NCBI GenBank assembly: GCA_003343705.1
Contig: QAKR01000024.1
Location: 1 to 9,619 of the forward strand
Reading direction: 5' to 3'
Origin: Clostridiales bacterium
GTDB lineage: Bacteria > Bacillota > Clostridia > Oscillospirales > UBA644
DNA length: 9,619 nt
Shown here: positions 1 through 6,544 of the stretch, one piece after another
How the letters are laid out: every line of letters starts with the position of its first letter
Numbering within the stretch: the stretch's first letter is position 1
Made by a program: the position numbers and the translations under genes
The notes under the pieces: model-generated
What the model saw: only the letters and a program-made list of their open reading frames with translations
Databases searched by the model: none
What the model was told of the DNA's origin: nothing

Positions 1-59
1 TTGTTAGAACCTAACTGTCTGTATGCATTCAATGCACTGATGTTGTGTTGAATTCTCAT
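1..59 (-). CDS. Flagellin, N-terminal fragment (gene runs off the left edge)
   Basis: Reading leftward from the ATG at 59 gives MRIQHNISALNAYRQLGSN, 19 codons before the window ends. This is the classic start of bacterial flagellin: the Met-Arg-Ile-x-His-Asn-Ile-x-Ala-Leu-Asn-Ala stretch opens the D0 helix, which packs in the filament core and carries the export information for the flagellar type III system. A GGAGG ribosome binding site lies at 72-68, eight bases from the ATG. The protein would be secreted and polymerised into the flagellar filament, so the organism is probably motile. The rest of the gene, including the variable outer domain, is outside the window, so hag and fliC-type paralogues cannot be told apart. 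The identification rests on the near-invariant N-terminus and is secure despite the short length. Confidence 0.93.
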   Translation of the reverse strand, partial: MRIQHNISALNAYRQLGSN

Positions 60-67
60 AATTTTTT

Positions 68-112
68 CCTCCATGATTTTGTTTTAATAGTGGCTTTCAT
101 CCTGAGCACCAC
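68..112 (-). promoter_or_regulatory. Possible CsrA-binding leader of the flagellin mRNA
   Basis: The flagellin leader contains CTCAGGATGA (minus strand, around 106-97), close to the CsrA consensus with its A-GGA core. It can sit in a loop: GTGG (112-109) pairs with CCAC (93-90) and CT with AG, leaving CAGGATGAA in the loop. A second GGA-rich site, ATGGAGGA, coincides with the Shine-Dalgarno sequence at about 74-67. One upstream site plus one over the ribosome binding site is the arrangement known for the Bacillus subtilis hag leader, where CsrA represses flagellin translation and FliW relieves it. The hairpin is short and has a two-base bulge. No csrA or fliW gene is in the window, so this is inference from motif and position. 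Confidence 0.45.
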
Positions 113-191
113 ATAAATTTGTAAGCACTTATTAAATGATATTAAAGTTCGCACGCAACAATAACACCATTTAATAAACCTCTTATTTGAT

Positions 192-219
192 ATATCCGTT
201 TTTTTTCTTATAATATTTA
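192..219 (-). promoter_or_regulatory. Sigma-D (sigma-28)-like promoter for flagellin
   Basis: On the minus strand TAAA (219-216) is followed by ACGGATAT (199-192) with 16 bases between them. The flagellar sigma-D consensus is TAAA, about 15 bases, then GCCGATAA/T, so the -10 differs at only two or three positions. Transcription would start near 185, giving a leader of roughly 125 bases. Late flagellar control of flagellin by this sigma factor is the norm in motile Bacillota. The surrounding DNA is very AT-rich, so chance matches to TAAA are common. Confidence 0.45.
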
Positions 220-274
220 ATTTTAAAGTTTTTTTTTAAAGGTTTTATAAATTAAAGGTTTATCACCGTAGATT

Positions 275-304
275 TTTAAACATTTAATTTATTTAGAATA
301 TAAT
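275..304 (+). promoter_or_regulatory. Sigma-A-like promoter for the duplicated-domain gene
   Basis: A perfect TATAAT lies at 299-304, 35 bases upstream of the TTG start. The best -35 candidate is TTTAAA at 275-280, with an 18-base spacer and 4 of 6 matches to TTGACA. The start of transcription would be near 311, giving a leader of about 30 bases that contains the AAGGAGG site. The -10 is convincing; the -35 is weak. The promoter is divergent from the flagellin promoter within one 280-base intergenic region. Confidence 0.5.
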
Positions 305-339
305 GTATAGAAAAACTTAAAAATAAGGAGGTTTAAAAT

Positions 340-942
340 TTGACAAACAATTTTATTGCACCGGAAATGAACCCATATTGGTTAAATCCGATTATACGTA
401 TCGAAAATGCACTTGTAGAAGATGTTTACATTGAAAATCCTGGTACAGGTTATATTATAGTTTCATATAGGATGACAGAAAAGAATGATAATATACCCAA
501 TATCGGGCCTTTAAGGTTAAATATTTCCAAAAGAACAAAAATCAAAAACCAATTCGGAGAAAATCTAAAATTGCATGATATAAAAAGAGGAATGAGGGTT
601 GACGCAGCTTTCTCAGCCGCAATAACAAGAAGCATTCCACCACAATCTTCCGCATTTAAAATTATTGCTTTGACTGATGAGTCTTCTGTAAAAACTACAA
701 CCGACAGGGTTATAAAAGTAGATGTTCCCGGAGGTTTCCTTTATACAGGCAATCCTTTTAATCCTCTCAACCAAATGAAATTTGCAATTAACAATGCAAC
801 AGTAATTACAGATAAATACGGGGATAGAATTCATCTGCATAATTTACGACCAGGTCAAATGGTTAGGGTTGAACATGCTAGTTTCCAAACAATGAGTATT
901 CCGCCTCAAACAACTGCTTTCAGAATACAAGTTCTTTCATAA
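340..942 (+). CDS. Unrecognised 200-residue protein with two tandem copies of one domain
   Basis: I do not recognise the family. The start is TTG at 340, supported by AAGGAGG at 325-331 with eight bases between; the next ATG would lose nine residues and has no such site. The protein is two tandem copies of about 80 residues. Copy 1 spans about 25-110 and copy 2 about 123-199. Each has an N-terminal beta-rich stretch, then T-x-I/V-x(3)-x-G-x-x-I/L-x-L-H-D/N-I/L-x-x-G-x-x-V, and ends in S-I-P-P-Q-(S/T)(2)-A-F-(K/R)-I. The alternating hydrophobic pattern suggests a small beta-barrel or OB-like fold. There is no signal peptide, membrane helix or cysteine, so it is probably cytoplasmic. It stands alone between its own promoter and a strong terminator, divergent from flagellin; a link to motility is possible but unsupported. 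Confidence 0.8.
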   Translation: MTNNFIAPEMNPYWLNPIIRIENALVEDVYIENPGTGYIIVSYRMTEKNDNIPNIGPLRLNISKRTKIKNQFGENLKLHDIKRGMRVDAAFSAAITRSIPPQSSAFKIIALTDESSVKTTTDRVIKVDVPGGFLYTGNPFNPLNQMKFAINNATVITDKYGDRIHLHNLRPGQMVRVEHASFQTMSIPPQTTAFRIQVLS

Positions 943-977
943 AAACAAGCCACCGGATATGCCGGTGGCTTGTTTTT
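941..977. terminator. Bidirectional intrinsic terminator, perfect 16-bp stem
   Basis: The arm AAAAACAAGCCACCGG (941-956) is exactly complementary to 962-977, with a five-base loop. The G+C-rich core is flanked by A-tracts on the left and T-tracts on the right, so it works as a terminator on both strands. It overlaps the last two bases of the stop codon of the upstream gene and lies 18 bases past the end of the convergent permease gene, so it serves both. Confidence 0.92.
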
Positions 978-995
978 ATTATTTACTTTTAAAAA

Positions 996-1910
996 TCATG
1001 CTAAAATCATTTGAATAACAGCGTCTCCGGAGGTGAGCATTAAGACACTTACAAGAGCCATTACAATTCCGACAACTTTAGTGGCGGAGAGCCTTTCACG
1101 AAATATTATCATAGAAAGGGCAACACTTACAATAAGTATCCCTGCATTATCTATTGCATAAGTTACCGCATTCCCTGCTATTGGTAAACAATACATTAAA
1201 ATACGAAGCCCGACTGTTGCCACTATACAGGTCAAAAATAAATATAGCACTGATTTTCGTGTTATTTCAAATTCTCTTGCAAATGTTCTGCCGCGTTTTA
1301 TAATCAACCAAATAAGAGCAAAAATTGCAGTAAACAGATATGTAATAATTATCATTTCTTTAGATTCGTCACGGCCGTACCAGTTAAGGACAAGATTAGA
1401 CTGAACAGAAATCAAGGAACAGTATATACCGTTGCTTACAAAAAGGATTATACAATATAAATAGAATTTTTTTGAGGTAGTCTTTTTTCTTATTCCGTCC
1501 AAATTTAGAAATACAAAAGCAACGAGCATTACAATTATTGCTATTATTTGAATACTTGTGGGCACCACATCCTGGAAAAAGGAAATAAGAGTTGGTACAA
1601 TTAATGCACCGAAAAGCTGTGATATAGTAACAATCGAATAAGAACCTCTTGAAGCAGCTTTTATAAGTGCATAATTATATAACATCATCATTACGGCATT
1701 TATAATTCCCAAAGCGATAGTTATCCAATGGGTTGTAAGATTGAATCCAGAAGAAAACAGATTGATTAGCATTGTTACAAGACCGTACAAAACAGAAAAA
1801 ACTATTGACGCGCACGATGTATCGCCAGGAAAGTGATCAGAAAACTTTTTGCAAAAGAATGCCTGTAATGCAAATAAAGCGGACATAACTGCCAGTAACA
1901 GATAGATCAT
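996..1910 (-). CDS. EamA/DMT-superfamily permease, 10 membrane segments
   Basis: This 304-residue protein is almost wholly hydrophobic, with ten predicted membrane helices at about 2-20, 33-52, 62-84, 90-112, 118-136, 148-168, 185-204, 220-240, 247-268 and 276-294. It looks like two five-helix halves, the usual drug/metabolite transporter layout. Its length matches the family. The last helix pair, with FRERLSATKVVGIVMALVSV at 270-289, is typical of the EamA C-terminal end (charged loop, then a Gly-containing helix). The ATG at 1910 has AAGGGG at 1923-1918, seven bases upstream. Such proteins export or import small metabolites in the cytoplasmic membrane, but the substrate cannot be read from sequence. 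It is a single-gene unit with its own promoter and a shared terminator. Confidence 0.85.
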   Translation of the reverse strand: MIYLLLAVMSALFALQAFFCKKFSDHFPGDTSCASIVFSVLYGLVTMLINLFSSGFNLTTHWITIALGIINAVMMMLYNYALIKAASRGSYSIVTISQLFGALIVPTLISFFQDVVPTSIQIIAIIVMLVAFVFLNLDGIRKKTTSKKFYLYCIILFVSNGIYCSLISVQSNLVLNWYGRDESKEMIIITYLFTAIFALIWLIIKRGRTFAREFEITRKSVLYLFLTCIVATVGLRILMYCLPIAGNAVTYAIDNAGILIVSVALSMIIFRERLSATKVVGIVMALVSVLMLTSGDAVIQMILA

Positions 1911-1941
1911 TATTTAGCCCCTTGTAAATATGTAATTATTA

Positions 1942-1983
1942 TTGTGCGCTATAAGATTCTCCAGACGCACAAAAGCTATTCTA
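1942..1983 (-). promoter_or_regulatory. Extended -10 promoter and 5'-terminal hairpin of the permease gene
   Basis: On the minus strand TGC-TAGAAT (hexamer at 1983-1978) is an extended -10 element; no good -35 lies 16-18 bases upstream. Transcription would start near 1971, exactly where a hairpin begins: TTGTGCG (1972-1966) pairs with CGCACAA (1948-1942) around a 17-base loop. A stem at the very 5' end may stabilise the mRNA. The stem is too small, and its loop too plain, to match any riboswitch class I know. Confidence 0.4.
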
Positions 1984-2078
1984 GCATACAATTGTGAAGA
2001 TTAAGTGCAATATCATCAAATTATTTTTTATTCTTATTTTATTACTGTAAAACATCAAAATTAAATTCTATAACATAA

Positions 2079-2106
2079 AAAAATCCACTAATCAAGGTGG
2101 ATTTTT
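2079..2106. terminator. Free-standing terminator hairpin between divergent genes
   Basis: AAAAATCCAC (2079-2088) pairs perfectly with GTGGATTTTT (2097-2106) around an eight-base loop. On the minus strand the stem is followed by seven T residues, on the plus strand by five. No recognised gene ends here: the permease promoter is on one side and the hydrolase promoter on the other. It may insulate the two divergent units or end a short unannotated transcript. Confidence 0.65.
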
Positions 2107-2127
2107 CATTACATTTTTATAAAATAG

Positions 2128-2156
2128 TTGTTCTTTATAAAAAGATGTGCTATAAT
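2128..2156 (+). promoter_or_regulatory. Sigma-A promoter for the DUF4091 gene
   Basis: TTGTTC (2128-2133) and TATAAT (2151-2156) are separated by exactly 17 bases, and TGC immediately before the -10 gives an extended -10. This is the best-formed promoter in the window. The transcript would start near 2163, giving a leader of about 90 bases. Confidence 0.75.
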
Positions 2157-2161
2157 ATTCA

Positions 2162-2215
2162 CAACATGTTGACTTACGTAGAAAATGCGCTTTTCCAACT
2201 TTTTTACATGCGCTT
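2162..2215 (+). promoter_or_regulatory. Operator-like palindrome and direct repeat in the DUF4091 leader
   Basis: CAACATGTTG, a perfect 10-base palindrome, sits at 2162-2171 on the expected transcription start. Further on, ATGCGCTT occurs twice (2185-2192 and 2208-2215), 23 bases apart start to start, close to two helical turns. Both are plausible repressor or activator sites for a sugar-responsive regulator, but no regulator gene is nearby and short matches can arise by chance. Confidence 0.35.
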
Positions 2216-2254
2216 ATATGAAATAAAAATAATATCATAAAAAAGGTGTTGTAC

Positions 2255-3916
2255 ATGGACGAAAGAACAATTCTCGTAAAAGCTTTACCTTCTACCGAAA
2301 AATGCTTTTCTGACCAAAAAATAAAAGATAAACAGGAACAAACAAGTTTTTATATGCTTTCCAACCAACGATTAACCTTTCAGATTGCGTACTCAAAATT
2401 GACAGAAGATCTTGACGCGGAGACACCTGCAGAGCTTGTTGTAACATCCCCGATTAAAAATAAAATTACTATGTATTCGATTGAAGAAGTTCCTGTATAT
2501 AAGCCGTGTTACCCCGATTCTGATGATGGATATCTACGCAAAACTCCCGGTTTTTATCCAGATCTGCTTATGCCCTGCAGCCAATGGCACCGTGTGTTTT
2601 ATCATAGGCTTAGATCATTTTTTGTTATAATTCACGATAACGAAGGAATAGATGCGGGTAAATATCCTATTACTTTTGAATTTTACAAGGACGGAGAGCG
2701 TTTAGGCGGAACAACTGTTACAGTTGAAATAATAGCCGCTATGCTGCCGGAACAAAAGCTCATCTATACAAACTGGTTTCATGTCGATTGCCTTGCGGAA
2801 TATTACGGATGTGAAATTTACAGTGAGAGACACTGGAAGATTATCGAGAATTTCATAAAAGAAGCCGTATCTGAAGGTATGAATATGATTCTTACACCGG
2901 TTCTTACCCCTCCCCTTGACACAGGCGTCGGCTGGTACAGAGCAGATACAGGGCTTGTACATATTCGAAAGACAAACGAAGGTTACGACTTTTCTTATGA
3001 AAATCTGGATCGATGGATTGACCTTTGTACACAATGCGGAATACGTTATTTTGAAATATCGCACCTTTTCTGCCAGTGGAGTGCTGCACATGCACCTCAG
3101 GTAACAGCGGAAATAAGCGGCAAAAAACAGAAAATCTTCGGTTGGGACACGGATGCTTTATCTTCGGAATATACTGCGTTTATACGTCAGTTTTTATCGG
3201 ACCTTTTATTGCATCTGCAAAAAATCGGTGTTGATAACAGATGTTTCTTTCATATTGCGGATGAACCGAATATGCAGGTTTATGATTCTTATACCGCAGC
3301 CAAAAACTCAGTCATTGATATTTTAGAAGGATATCCGGTAATTGATGCATTATCCGAATACGAGTTTTATAAATCAGGACAGATAAGAATACCTATTCCA
3401 GCTATCACCGATGCAGAGCCGTTTCTTGAACAAGACCTTCCTATGCGATGGACATATTACTGCTGCGGACAATGGAAAGACGTATCTAATCGTTTTCTTG
3501 ATATGCCAGGGCAACGCACAGAGATAATAGGTGTTCAACTTTATAAATATAAAATAGATGGTTTTTTACAGTGGGGTTATAACTTTTACAACAGCGCAAG
3601 TTCCTGGCATATTATAAACCCCTTTATTGATCTTTCCGGTGACAACTGGGTTCCGGCAGGTGATACTTTTGTGGTCTACCCTGCTCCGGACGGCACTGCC
3701 TATAGAAGCCTTCACGGAATGCAATTTTCCGAAGGGCTCGAGGATCTGCGGTTACTTGAGTACTGCGAACAATTGATCGGAAGAGATAACACAATGGATA
3801 TTGTAAACGACGGACTTAAAAATGAAATAACCTTTACTTCATATCCTCGTGAAGCGGATTATCTTATCAAACTAAAAGAAAATATCCTACACGCAATTGA
3901 AAACGCAATTGGATAA
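2255..3916 (+). CDS. DUF4091 / GH123-like glycoside hydrolase candidate, cytoplasmic
   Basis: I start this 553-residue protein at ATG 2255, not at the in-frame GTG 2246, because the GTG overlaps the AAAGGTG ribosome binding site. The N-terminal part, about 1-165, is beta-rich. The region from about 168 opens with the Y-T-N-W-F-H stretch (W174) typical of DUF4091 proteins, followed by a TIM-barrel-like segment. H-I-A-D-E-P places an adjacent Asp-Glu pair at 336-337, the arrangement GH123 beta-N-acetylgalactosaminidases use for substrate-assisted catalysis. The C-terminal part has QWGYNFYNS (about 439-447), a GDNW...VVYP stretch from 462 and a YRSLHGMQFSEGLEDLRLLEY segment around 482-502, all family hallmarks. 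There is no signal peptide, so it should act on imported oligosaccharides in the cytoplasm. The true substrate is unknown, and no transporter or regulator of sugar uptake lies beside it. Confidence 0.83.
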   Translation: MDERTILVKALPSTEKCFSDQKIKDKQEQTSFYMLSNQRLTFQIAYSKLTEDLDAETPAELVVTSPIKNKITMYSIEEVPVYKPCYPDSDDGYLRKTPGFYPDLLMPCSQWHRVFYHRLRSFFVIIHDNEGIDAGKYPITFEFYKDGERLGGTTVTVEIIAAMLPEQKLIYTNWFHVDCLAEYYGCEIYSERHWKIIENFIKEAVSEGMNMILTPVLTPPLDTGVGWYRADTGLVHIRKTNEGYDFSYENLDRWIDLCTQCGIRYFEISHLFCQWSAAHAPQVTAEISGKKQKIFGWDTDALSSEYTAFIRQFLSDLLLHLQKIGVDNRCFFHIADEPNMQVYDSYTAAKNSVIDILEGYPVIDALSEYEFYKSGQIRIPIPAITDAEPFLEQDLPMRWTYYCCGQWKDVSNRFLDMPGQRTEIIGVQLYKYKIDGFLQWGYNFYNSASSWHIINPFIDLSGDNWVPAGDTFVVYPAPDGTAYRSLHGMQFSEGLEDLRLLEYCEQLIGRDNTMDIVNDGLKNEITFTSYPREADYLIKLKENILHAIENAIG

Positions 3917-4107
3917 TAAATACAATCGATTAACTTGAAAACCAACTCTTATTTGTGATATTTACGTCACCACACGTTATTACGCATCGGTTAAATAGCG
4001 AATTTACTGTTTGCACTCCATACGCCTCGTCTGAAGACGAATATCTTTACAAATCTTGAGCCATTTTAAAGTAAATCGACAATAAAGCCTTCTATAAATT
4101 TTTTATA
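3917..4107. other. Geneless stretch with a possible small RNA or dispersed repeat
   Basis: No credible gene lies between the hydrolase and the ABC operon. The stretch from about 3935 to 4065 is less AT-rich than the usual intergenic DNA here. It contains a hairpin TCGTC-TGAA-GACGA (4027-4040). It also has a possible plus-strand promoter, TTGAAA at 3935-3940 and TGT-GATATT ending at 3962 with a 16-base spacer, which would give a transcript of about 190 bases ending at the terminator at 4108-4156. The minus strand is open for 38 codons here (about 4048-3932, ending in Trp-Phe-Ser-Ser-stop) but has no start codon or ribosome binding site. It could be an sRNA, a dispersed repeat or simply a long 3' untranslated region. 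Confidence 0.3.
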
Positions 4108-4156
4108 ATATATAACGGTAGCTTTTTTTATAAAGGGCTGCTGTTATATATTTTTT
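4108..4156 (+). terminator. Intrinsic terminator upstream of the ABC operon
   Basis: A 15-bp stem pairs 4108-4122 with 4137-4151, including two G-U pairs, around a 14-base loop, and T4151-T4156 forms the tail. It ends whatever is transcribed from the hydrolase side, nearly 200 bases after that gene's stop, and separates it from the ABC operon. The distance suggests either a long 3' untranslated region or an independent short transcript. Confidence 0.75.
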
Positions 4157-4239
4157 CACACCATTTTCAAATACAAAACAATAACAATTCACATGGATAA
4201 TGTAGTATAAGTCTATTCATAACTGAGGAGACAATTAAA

Positions 4240-5823
4240 ATGTATATTATTAAAAACGCATTATCCAACATCAGATGTTCAAAAGGACGTAATATTCTAC
4301 TCGGCATTATTATTTTAGTTATTGCCGTAGCATCTTGTATTGCATTATCGGTAAAAGAAGCTGCAAAAAAAGCTGAAACAGAAGGGCTTAAAAACTTAAC
4401 AGTCACAGCTTCCATTTCATACAACAGAGAAAATTTAATGCAGAACTCTCAAAACGGAAACTCAAATTTCCGTGAACAAATGCAAAAAATTAAAGAATTA
4501 TCAATGGAAGAGATGCTAATATATTCACAATCAAATTATGTAAACGATTTTCTATATCATGTTTCAACTTCTATAAACATAAGCGGAATAGACCCGGTTG
4601 AAAATGAAAGCGTTAGTAATACCGCAAACAATGGCAGCACAAATGGTAAAAGCGGAAACGACAATGACAAAAGACTCGAAGCAATGCCCGAAGGCGGACA
4701 ATTTAATTTTTCCCAAGGCGATTTCACTATAACAGGATACAGCTCATATAGCGCCATGACAGACTTTATTAACGGTAACAGCACCATAACAGAAGGTGAA
4801 ATATTTGATTTCACTTCCGACGAATATCAATGTGTAATAAGCACAGAACTTGCGGCCTACAATAATTTACAAGTAGGAAACACAGTAACGATTGTAAACC
4901 CTAATAATGAAACACAGAAATTTACATTCACAATAACAGGTCTTTACACATACACAAGTACCACCTCTAACAACGGCTTCAATGCACGTTTTTCAACGGC
5001 TATGGACGCTGCAAATCAGATATATACCACATTCAACACTTTAAATGCTGTTATAACTTATACTAAAGACAATGCTACCACCAGTACAACTGATAACGGA
5101 GTAGAACAATCAACAGCGTTAAGGGAATCAACAAGTGGAACTTATATATTCTCTAGTGTAGATAACTACAACAGTTTTGCCGAAGATGTTAAAACCATGG
5201 GGCTTAGTAGCGATTATATAGTTCAATCAACTGATGTAACAAACTATGAAAGCAGCCTTATCCCTATTCAAAACACAGCAAAATTCGCTAATACGATGCT
5301 TTGGATTGTTCTTGCAATCGGTGGAGCAATATTAATAGTATTCAATATATTCAATATCCGTGAACGTAAATATGAAGTCGGTGTTTTAACAGCAATAGGA
5401 ATGAAAAAAAGTAAAGTAGCACTTCAATTTGTAATTGAACTTTTAATTGTAACATTTATAGCTATATTTATTGGAACAGGTATAGGTGCTGTTTCAAGTA
5501 TACCTATATCTAACTCACTTCTTGAATCTCAAATCAGCGCGCAAGAATCTAAAGCCACACAACAAAGTAATAATTTCGGCAATCCCGGGCAGAAAATTGC
5601 CGGTATACCCGGAAGTGGAAATATGGATTTTAACCGTAACCCGTCAGAACAACAGTCAAATAAAGCCGTTGAATATATTTCTTATTTAAATGCATCCACT
5701 GATTTATCAGTAGTCTTGCAACTAATGGGTATAGGACTATTACTAAGTATTATTTCATCATTAGTTTCTGTAGTGTTTGTAATGAGGTATGAACCTTTAA
5801 AAATATTAAGTGAACGAACATAA
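4240..5823 (+). CDS. FtsX/MacB-family ABC transporter permease
   Basis: This 527-residue membrane protein has the MacB/FtsX plan. One helix lies at about 18-37, then a large extracytoplasmic domain at about 40-350, then three helices at about 353-373, 394-421 and 489-514. The cytoplasmic loop after helix 2 reads NIRERKYEVGVLTAIGMKKSKV (372-393), the FtsX signature that contacts the ATPase, and the tail RYEPLKILSE is typical too. The outer domain is rich in Asn, Ser, Thr and Gln, and a Gln/Asn/Gly/Pro-rich loop fills 430-475 between helices 3 and 4. The ATG has GAGGAG nine bases upstream. The ATPase follows after 12 bases. I see no clear promoter in 4157-4239. Family members drive mechanical export of peptides, lipoproteins or drugs, or sense envelope-active peptides; the substrate is not evident. 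Confidence 0.9.
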   Translation: MYIIKNALSNIRCSKGRNILLGIIILVIAVASCIALSVKEAAKKAETEGLKNLTVTASISYNRENLMQNSQNGNSNFREQMQKIKELSMEEMLIYSQSNYVNDFLYHVSTSINISGIDPVENESVSNTANNGSTNGKSGNDNDKRLEAMPEGGQFNFSQGDFTITGYSSYSAMTDFINGNSTITEGEIFDFTSDEYQCVISTELAAYNNLQVGNTVTIVNPNNETQKFTFTITGLYTYTSTTSNNGFNARFSTAMDAANQIYTTFNTLNAVITYTKDNATTSTTDNGVEQSTALRESTSGTYIFSSVDNYNSFAEDVKTMGLSSDYIVQSTDVTNYESSLIPIQNTAKFANTMLWIVLAIGGAILIVFNIFNIRERKYEVGVLTAIGMKKSKVALQFVIELLIVTFIAIFIGTGIGAVSSIPISNSLLESQISAQESKATQQSNNFGNPGQKIAGIPGSGNMDFNRNPSEQQSNKAVEYISYLNASTDLSVVLQLMGIGLLLSIISSLVSVVFVMRYEPLKILSERT

Positions 5824-5835
5824 GGAGGGACGGAA

Positions 5836-6504
5836 ATGAGTATTTTAAAATTAAACAATCTATCTTTTTCATATGATAATAAGATCCAGGTCCTAAAAGA
5901 TATTAACTATTCTTTCGAAAAAGGCAAGGTTTACGCAATTGTGGGCAAATCTGGCGCAGGTAAAACAACGCTCCTTTCACTTTTATCTGGGCTTACTAGC
6001 CCAACAGAAGGAAAAATCTATTATAATGATAAAGATATCACAAAAATTGACCGCTATAAATATCGAAGCCAATATGTAGGCGTTATATTTCAAAGTTTTA
6101 ATCTTATTCCGGGATATACAGCATTAAGAAATGTTATGCTATCAATGGACATATCCGGAAAAAAAATTGAAAATAAAAAACACTATGCACTGGAAATGCT
6201 TAATAAAGTTGAAATTAATGAAGCCGAGGCAAAAAGAAAAATATTAAAACTTTCCGGAGGCGAACAGCAGCGTGTTGCCATAGCCAGAGCCCTATCATAT
6301 AACCCGGATATTATTTTAGCCGACGAGCCTACTGGTAATCTTGACATTGGTACACAGGAGGAAGTCATCAATATTTTTAAACGACTTGCAAATGAAGAAG
6401 ATAAATGTATAATCATCGTAACCCATTCACCGGAGGTAGCAAAAAATGTTGATGAAATTTATGAGCTTGCTCCGCTTAATAGAGAAGAAAAAAAGAAAAA
6501 ATAA
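5836..6504 (+). CDS. ABC transporter ATP-binding protein, LolD/MacB type
   Basis: This 222-residue ATPase is complete, with every motif intact: Walker A GKSGAGKTT (37-45), Q-loop Q86, signature LSGGEQQRVAIARAL (139-153), Walker B IILADE (159-164) followed by PTGNLD, and the H-loop histidine H197. Its length and the Q-loop context VIFQSFNLIPGYTALRNV match the LolD/MacB/FtsE class, which pairs with FtsX-type permeases. AAGGAGGGA at 5821-5829 serves the ATG and begins next to the permease stop codon. It would hydrolyse ATP at the inner face of the membrane to drive the permease encoded just upstream, probably as a two-plus-two complex. The last residues are a Lys/Glu-rich tail. No membrane-fusion partner and no two-component system are adjacent. 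No good terminator is visible in the 40 bases before the convergent Feo operon. Confidence 0.95.
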   Translation: MSILKLNNLSFSYDNKIQVLKDINYSFEKGKVYAIVGKSGAGKTTLLSLLSGLTSPTEGKIYYNDKDITKIDRYKYRSQYVGVIFQSFNLIPGYTALRNVMLSMDISGKKIENKKHYALEMLNKVEINEAEAKRKILKLSGGEQQRVAIARALSYNPDIILADEPTGNLDIGTQEEVINIFKRLANEEDKCIIIVTHSPEVAKNVDEIYELAPLNREEKKKK

Positions 6505-6544
6505 GAAACTCTTTCTAAAATAGCCCTTCTCGTTTTCTTATATG

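Noticed and set aside
1921..2078. Riboswitch upstream of the DMT permease
   Set aside because: Only one short stem is present, and no conserved junction or loop motif of a known class could be found.
2246..2254. GTG at 2246 as the start of the DUF4091 gene
   Set aside because: It overlaps the AAAGGTG ribosome binding site and has no site of its own; the ATG at 2255 is correctly spaced.
2702..3104. Open frames of 62-129 codons on both strands inside the DUF4091 gene
   Set aside because: They are shadow frames: no ribosome binding site, no recognisable domain, and they lie fully within a well-supported gene.
4157..4239. Promoter of the ABC operon (GATAAT at 4196 or TATAAG at 4206)
   Set aside because: Neither -10-like hexamer has an acceptable -35 at 16-18 bases or an extended -10, so I did not list it.
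6505..6544. Terminator between the convergent ABC and Feo operons
   Set aside because: Only an imperfect A/T pairing (ATAAGAAAC with GTTTTCTTAT) and a tiny AGAAA-CTC-TTTCT stem are present, without a G+C-rich core or a clean T-tract.
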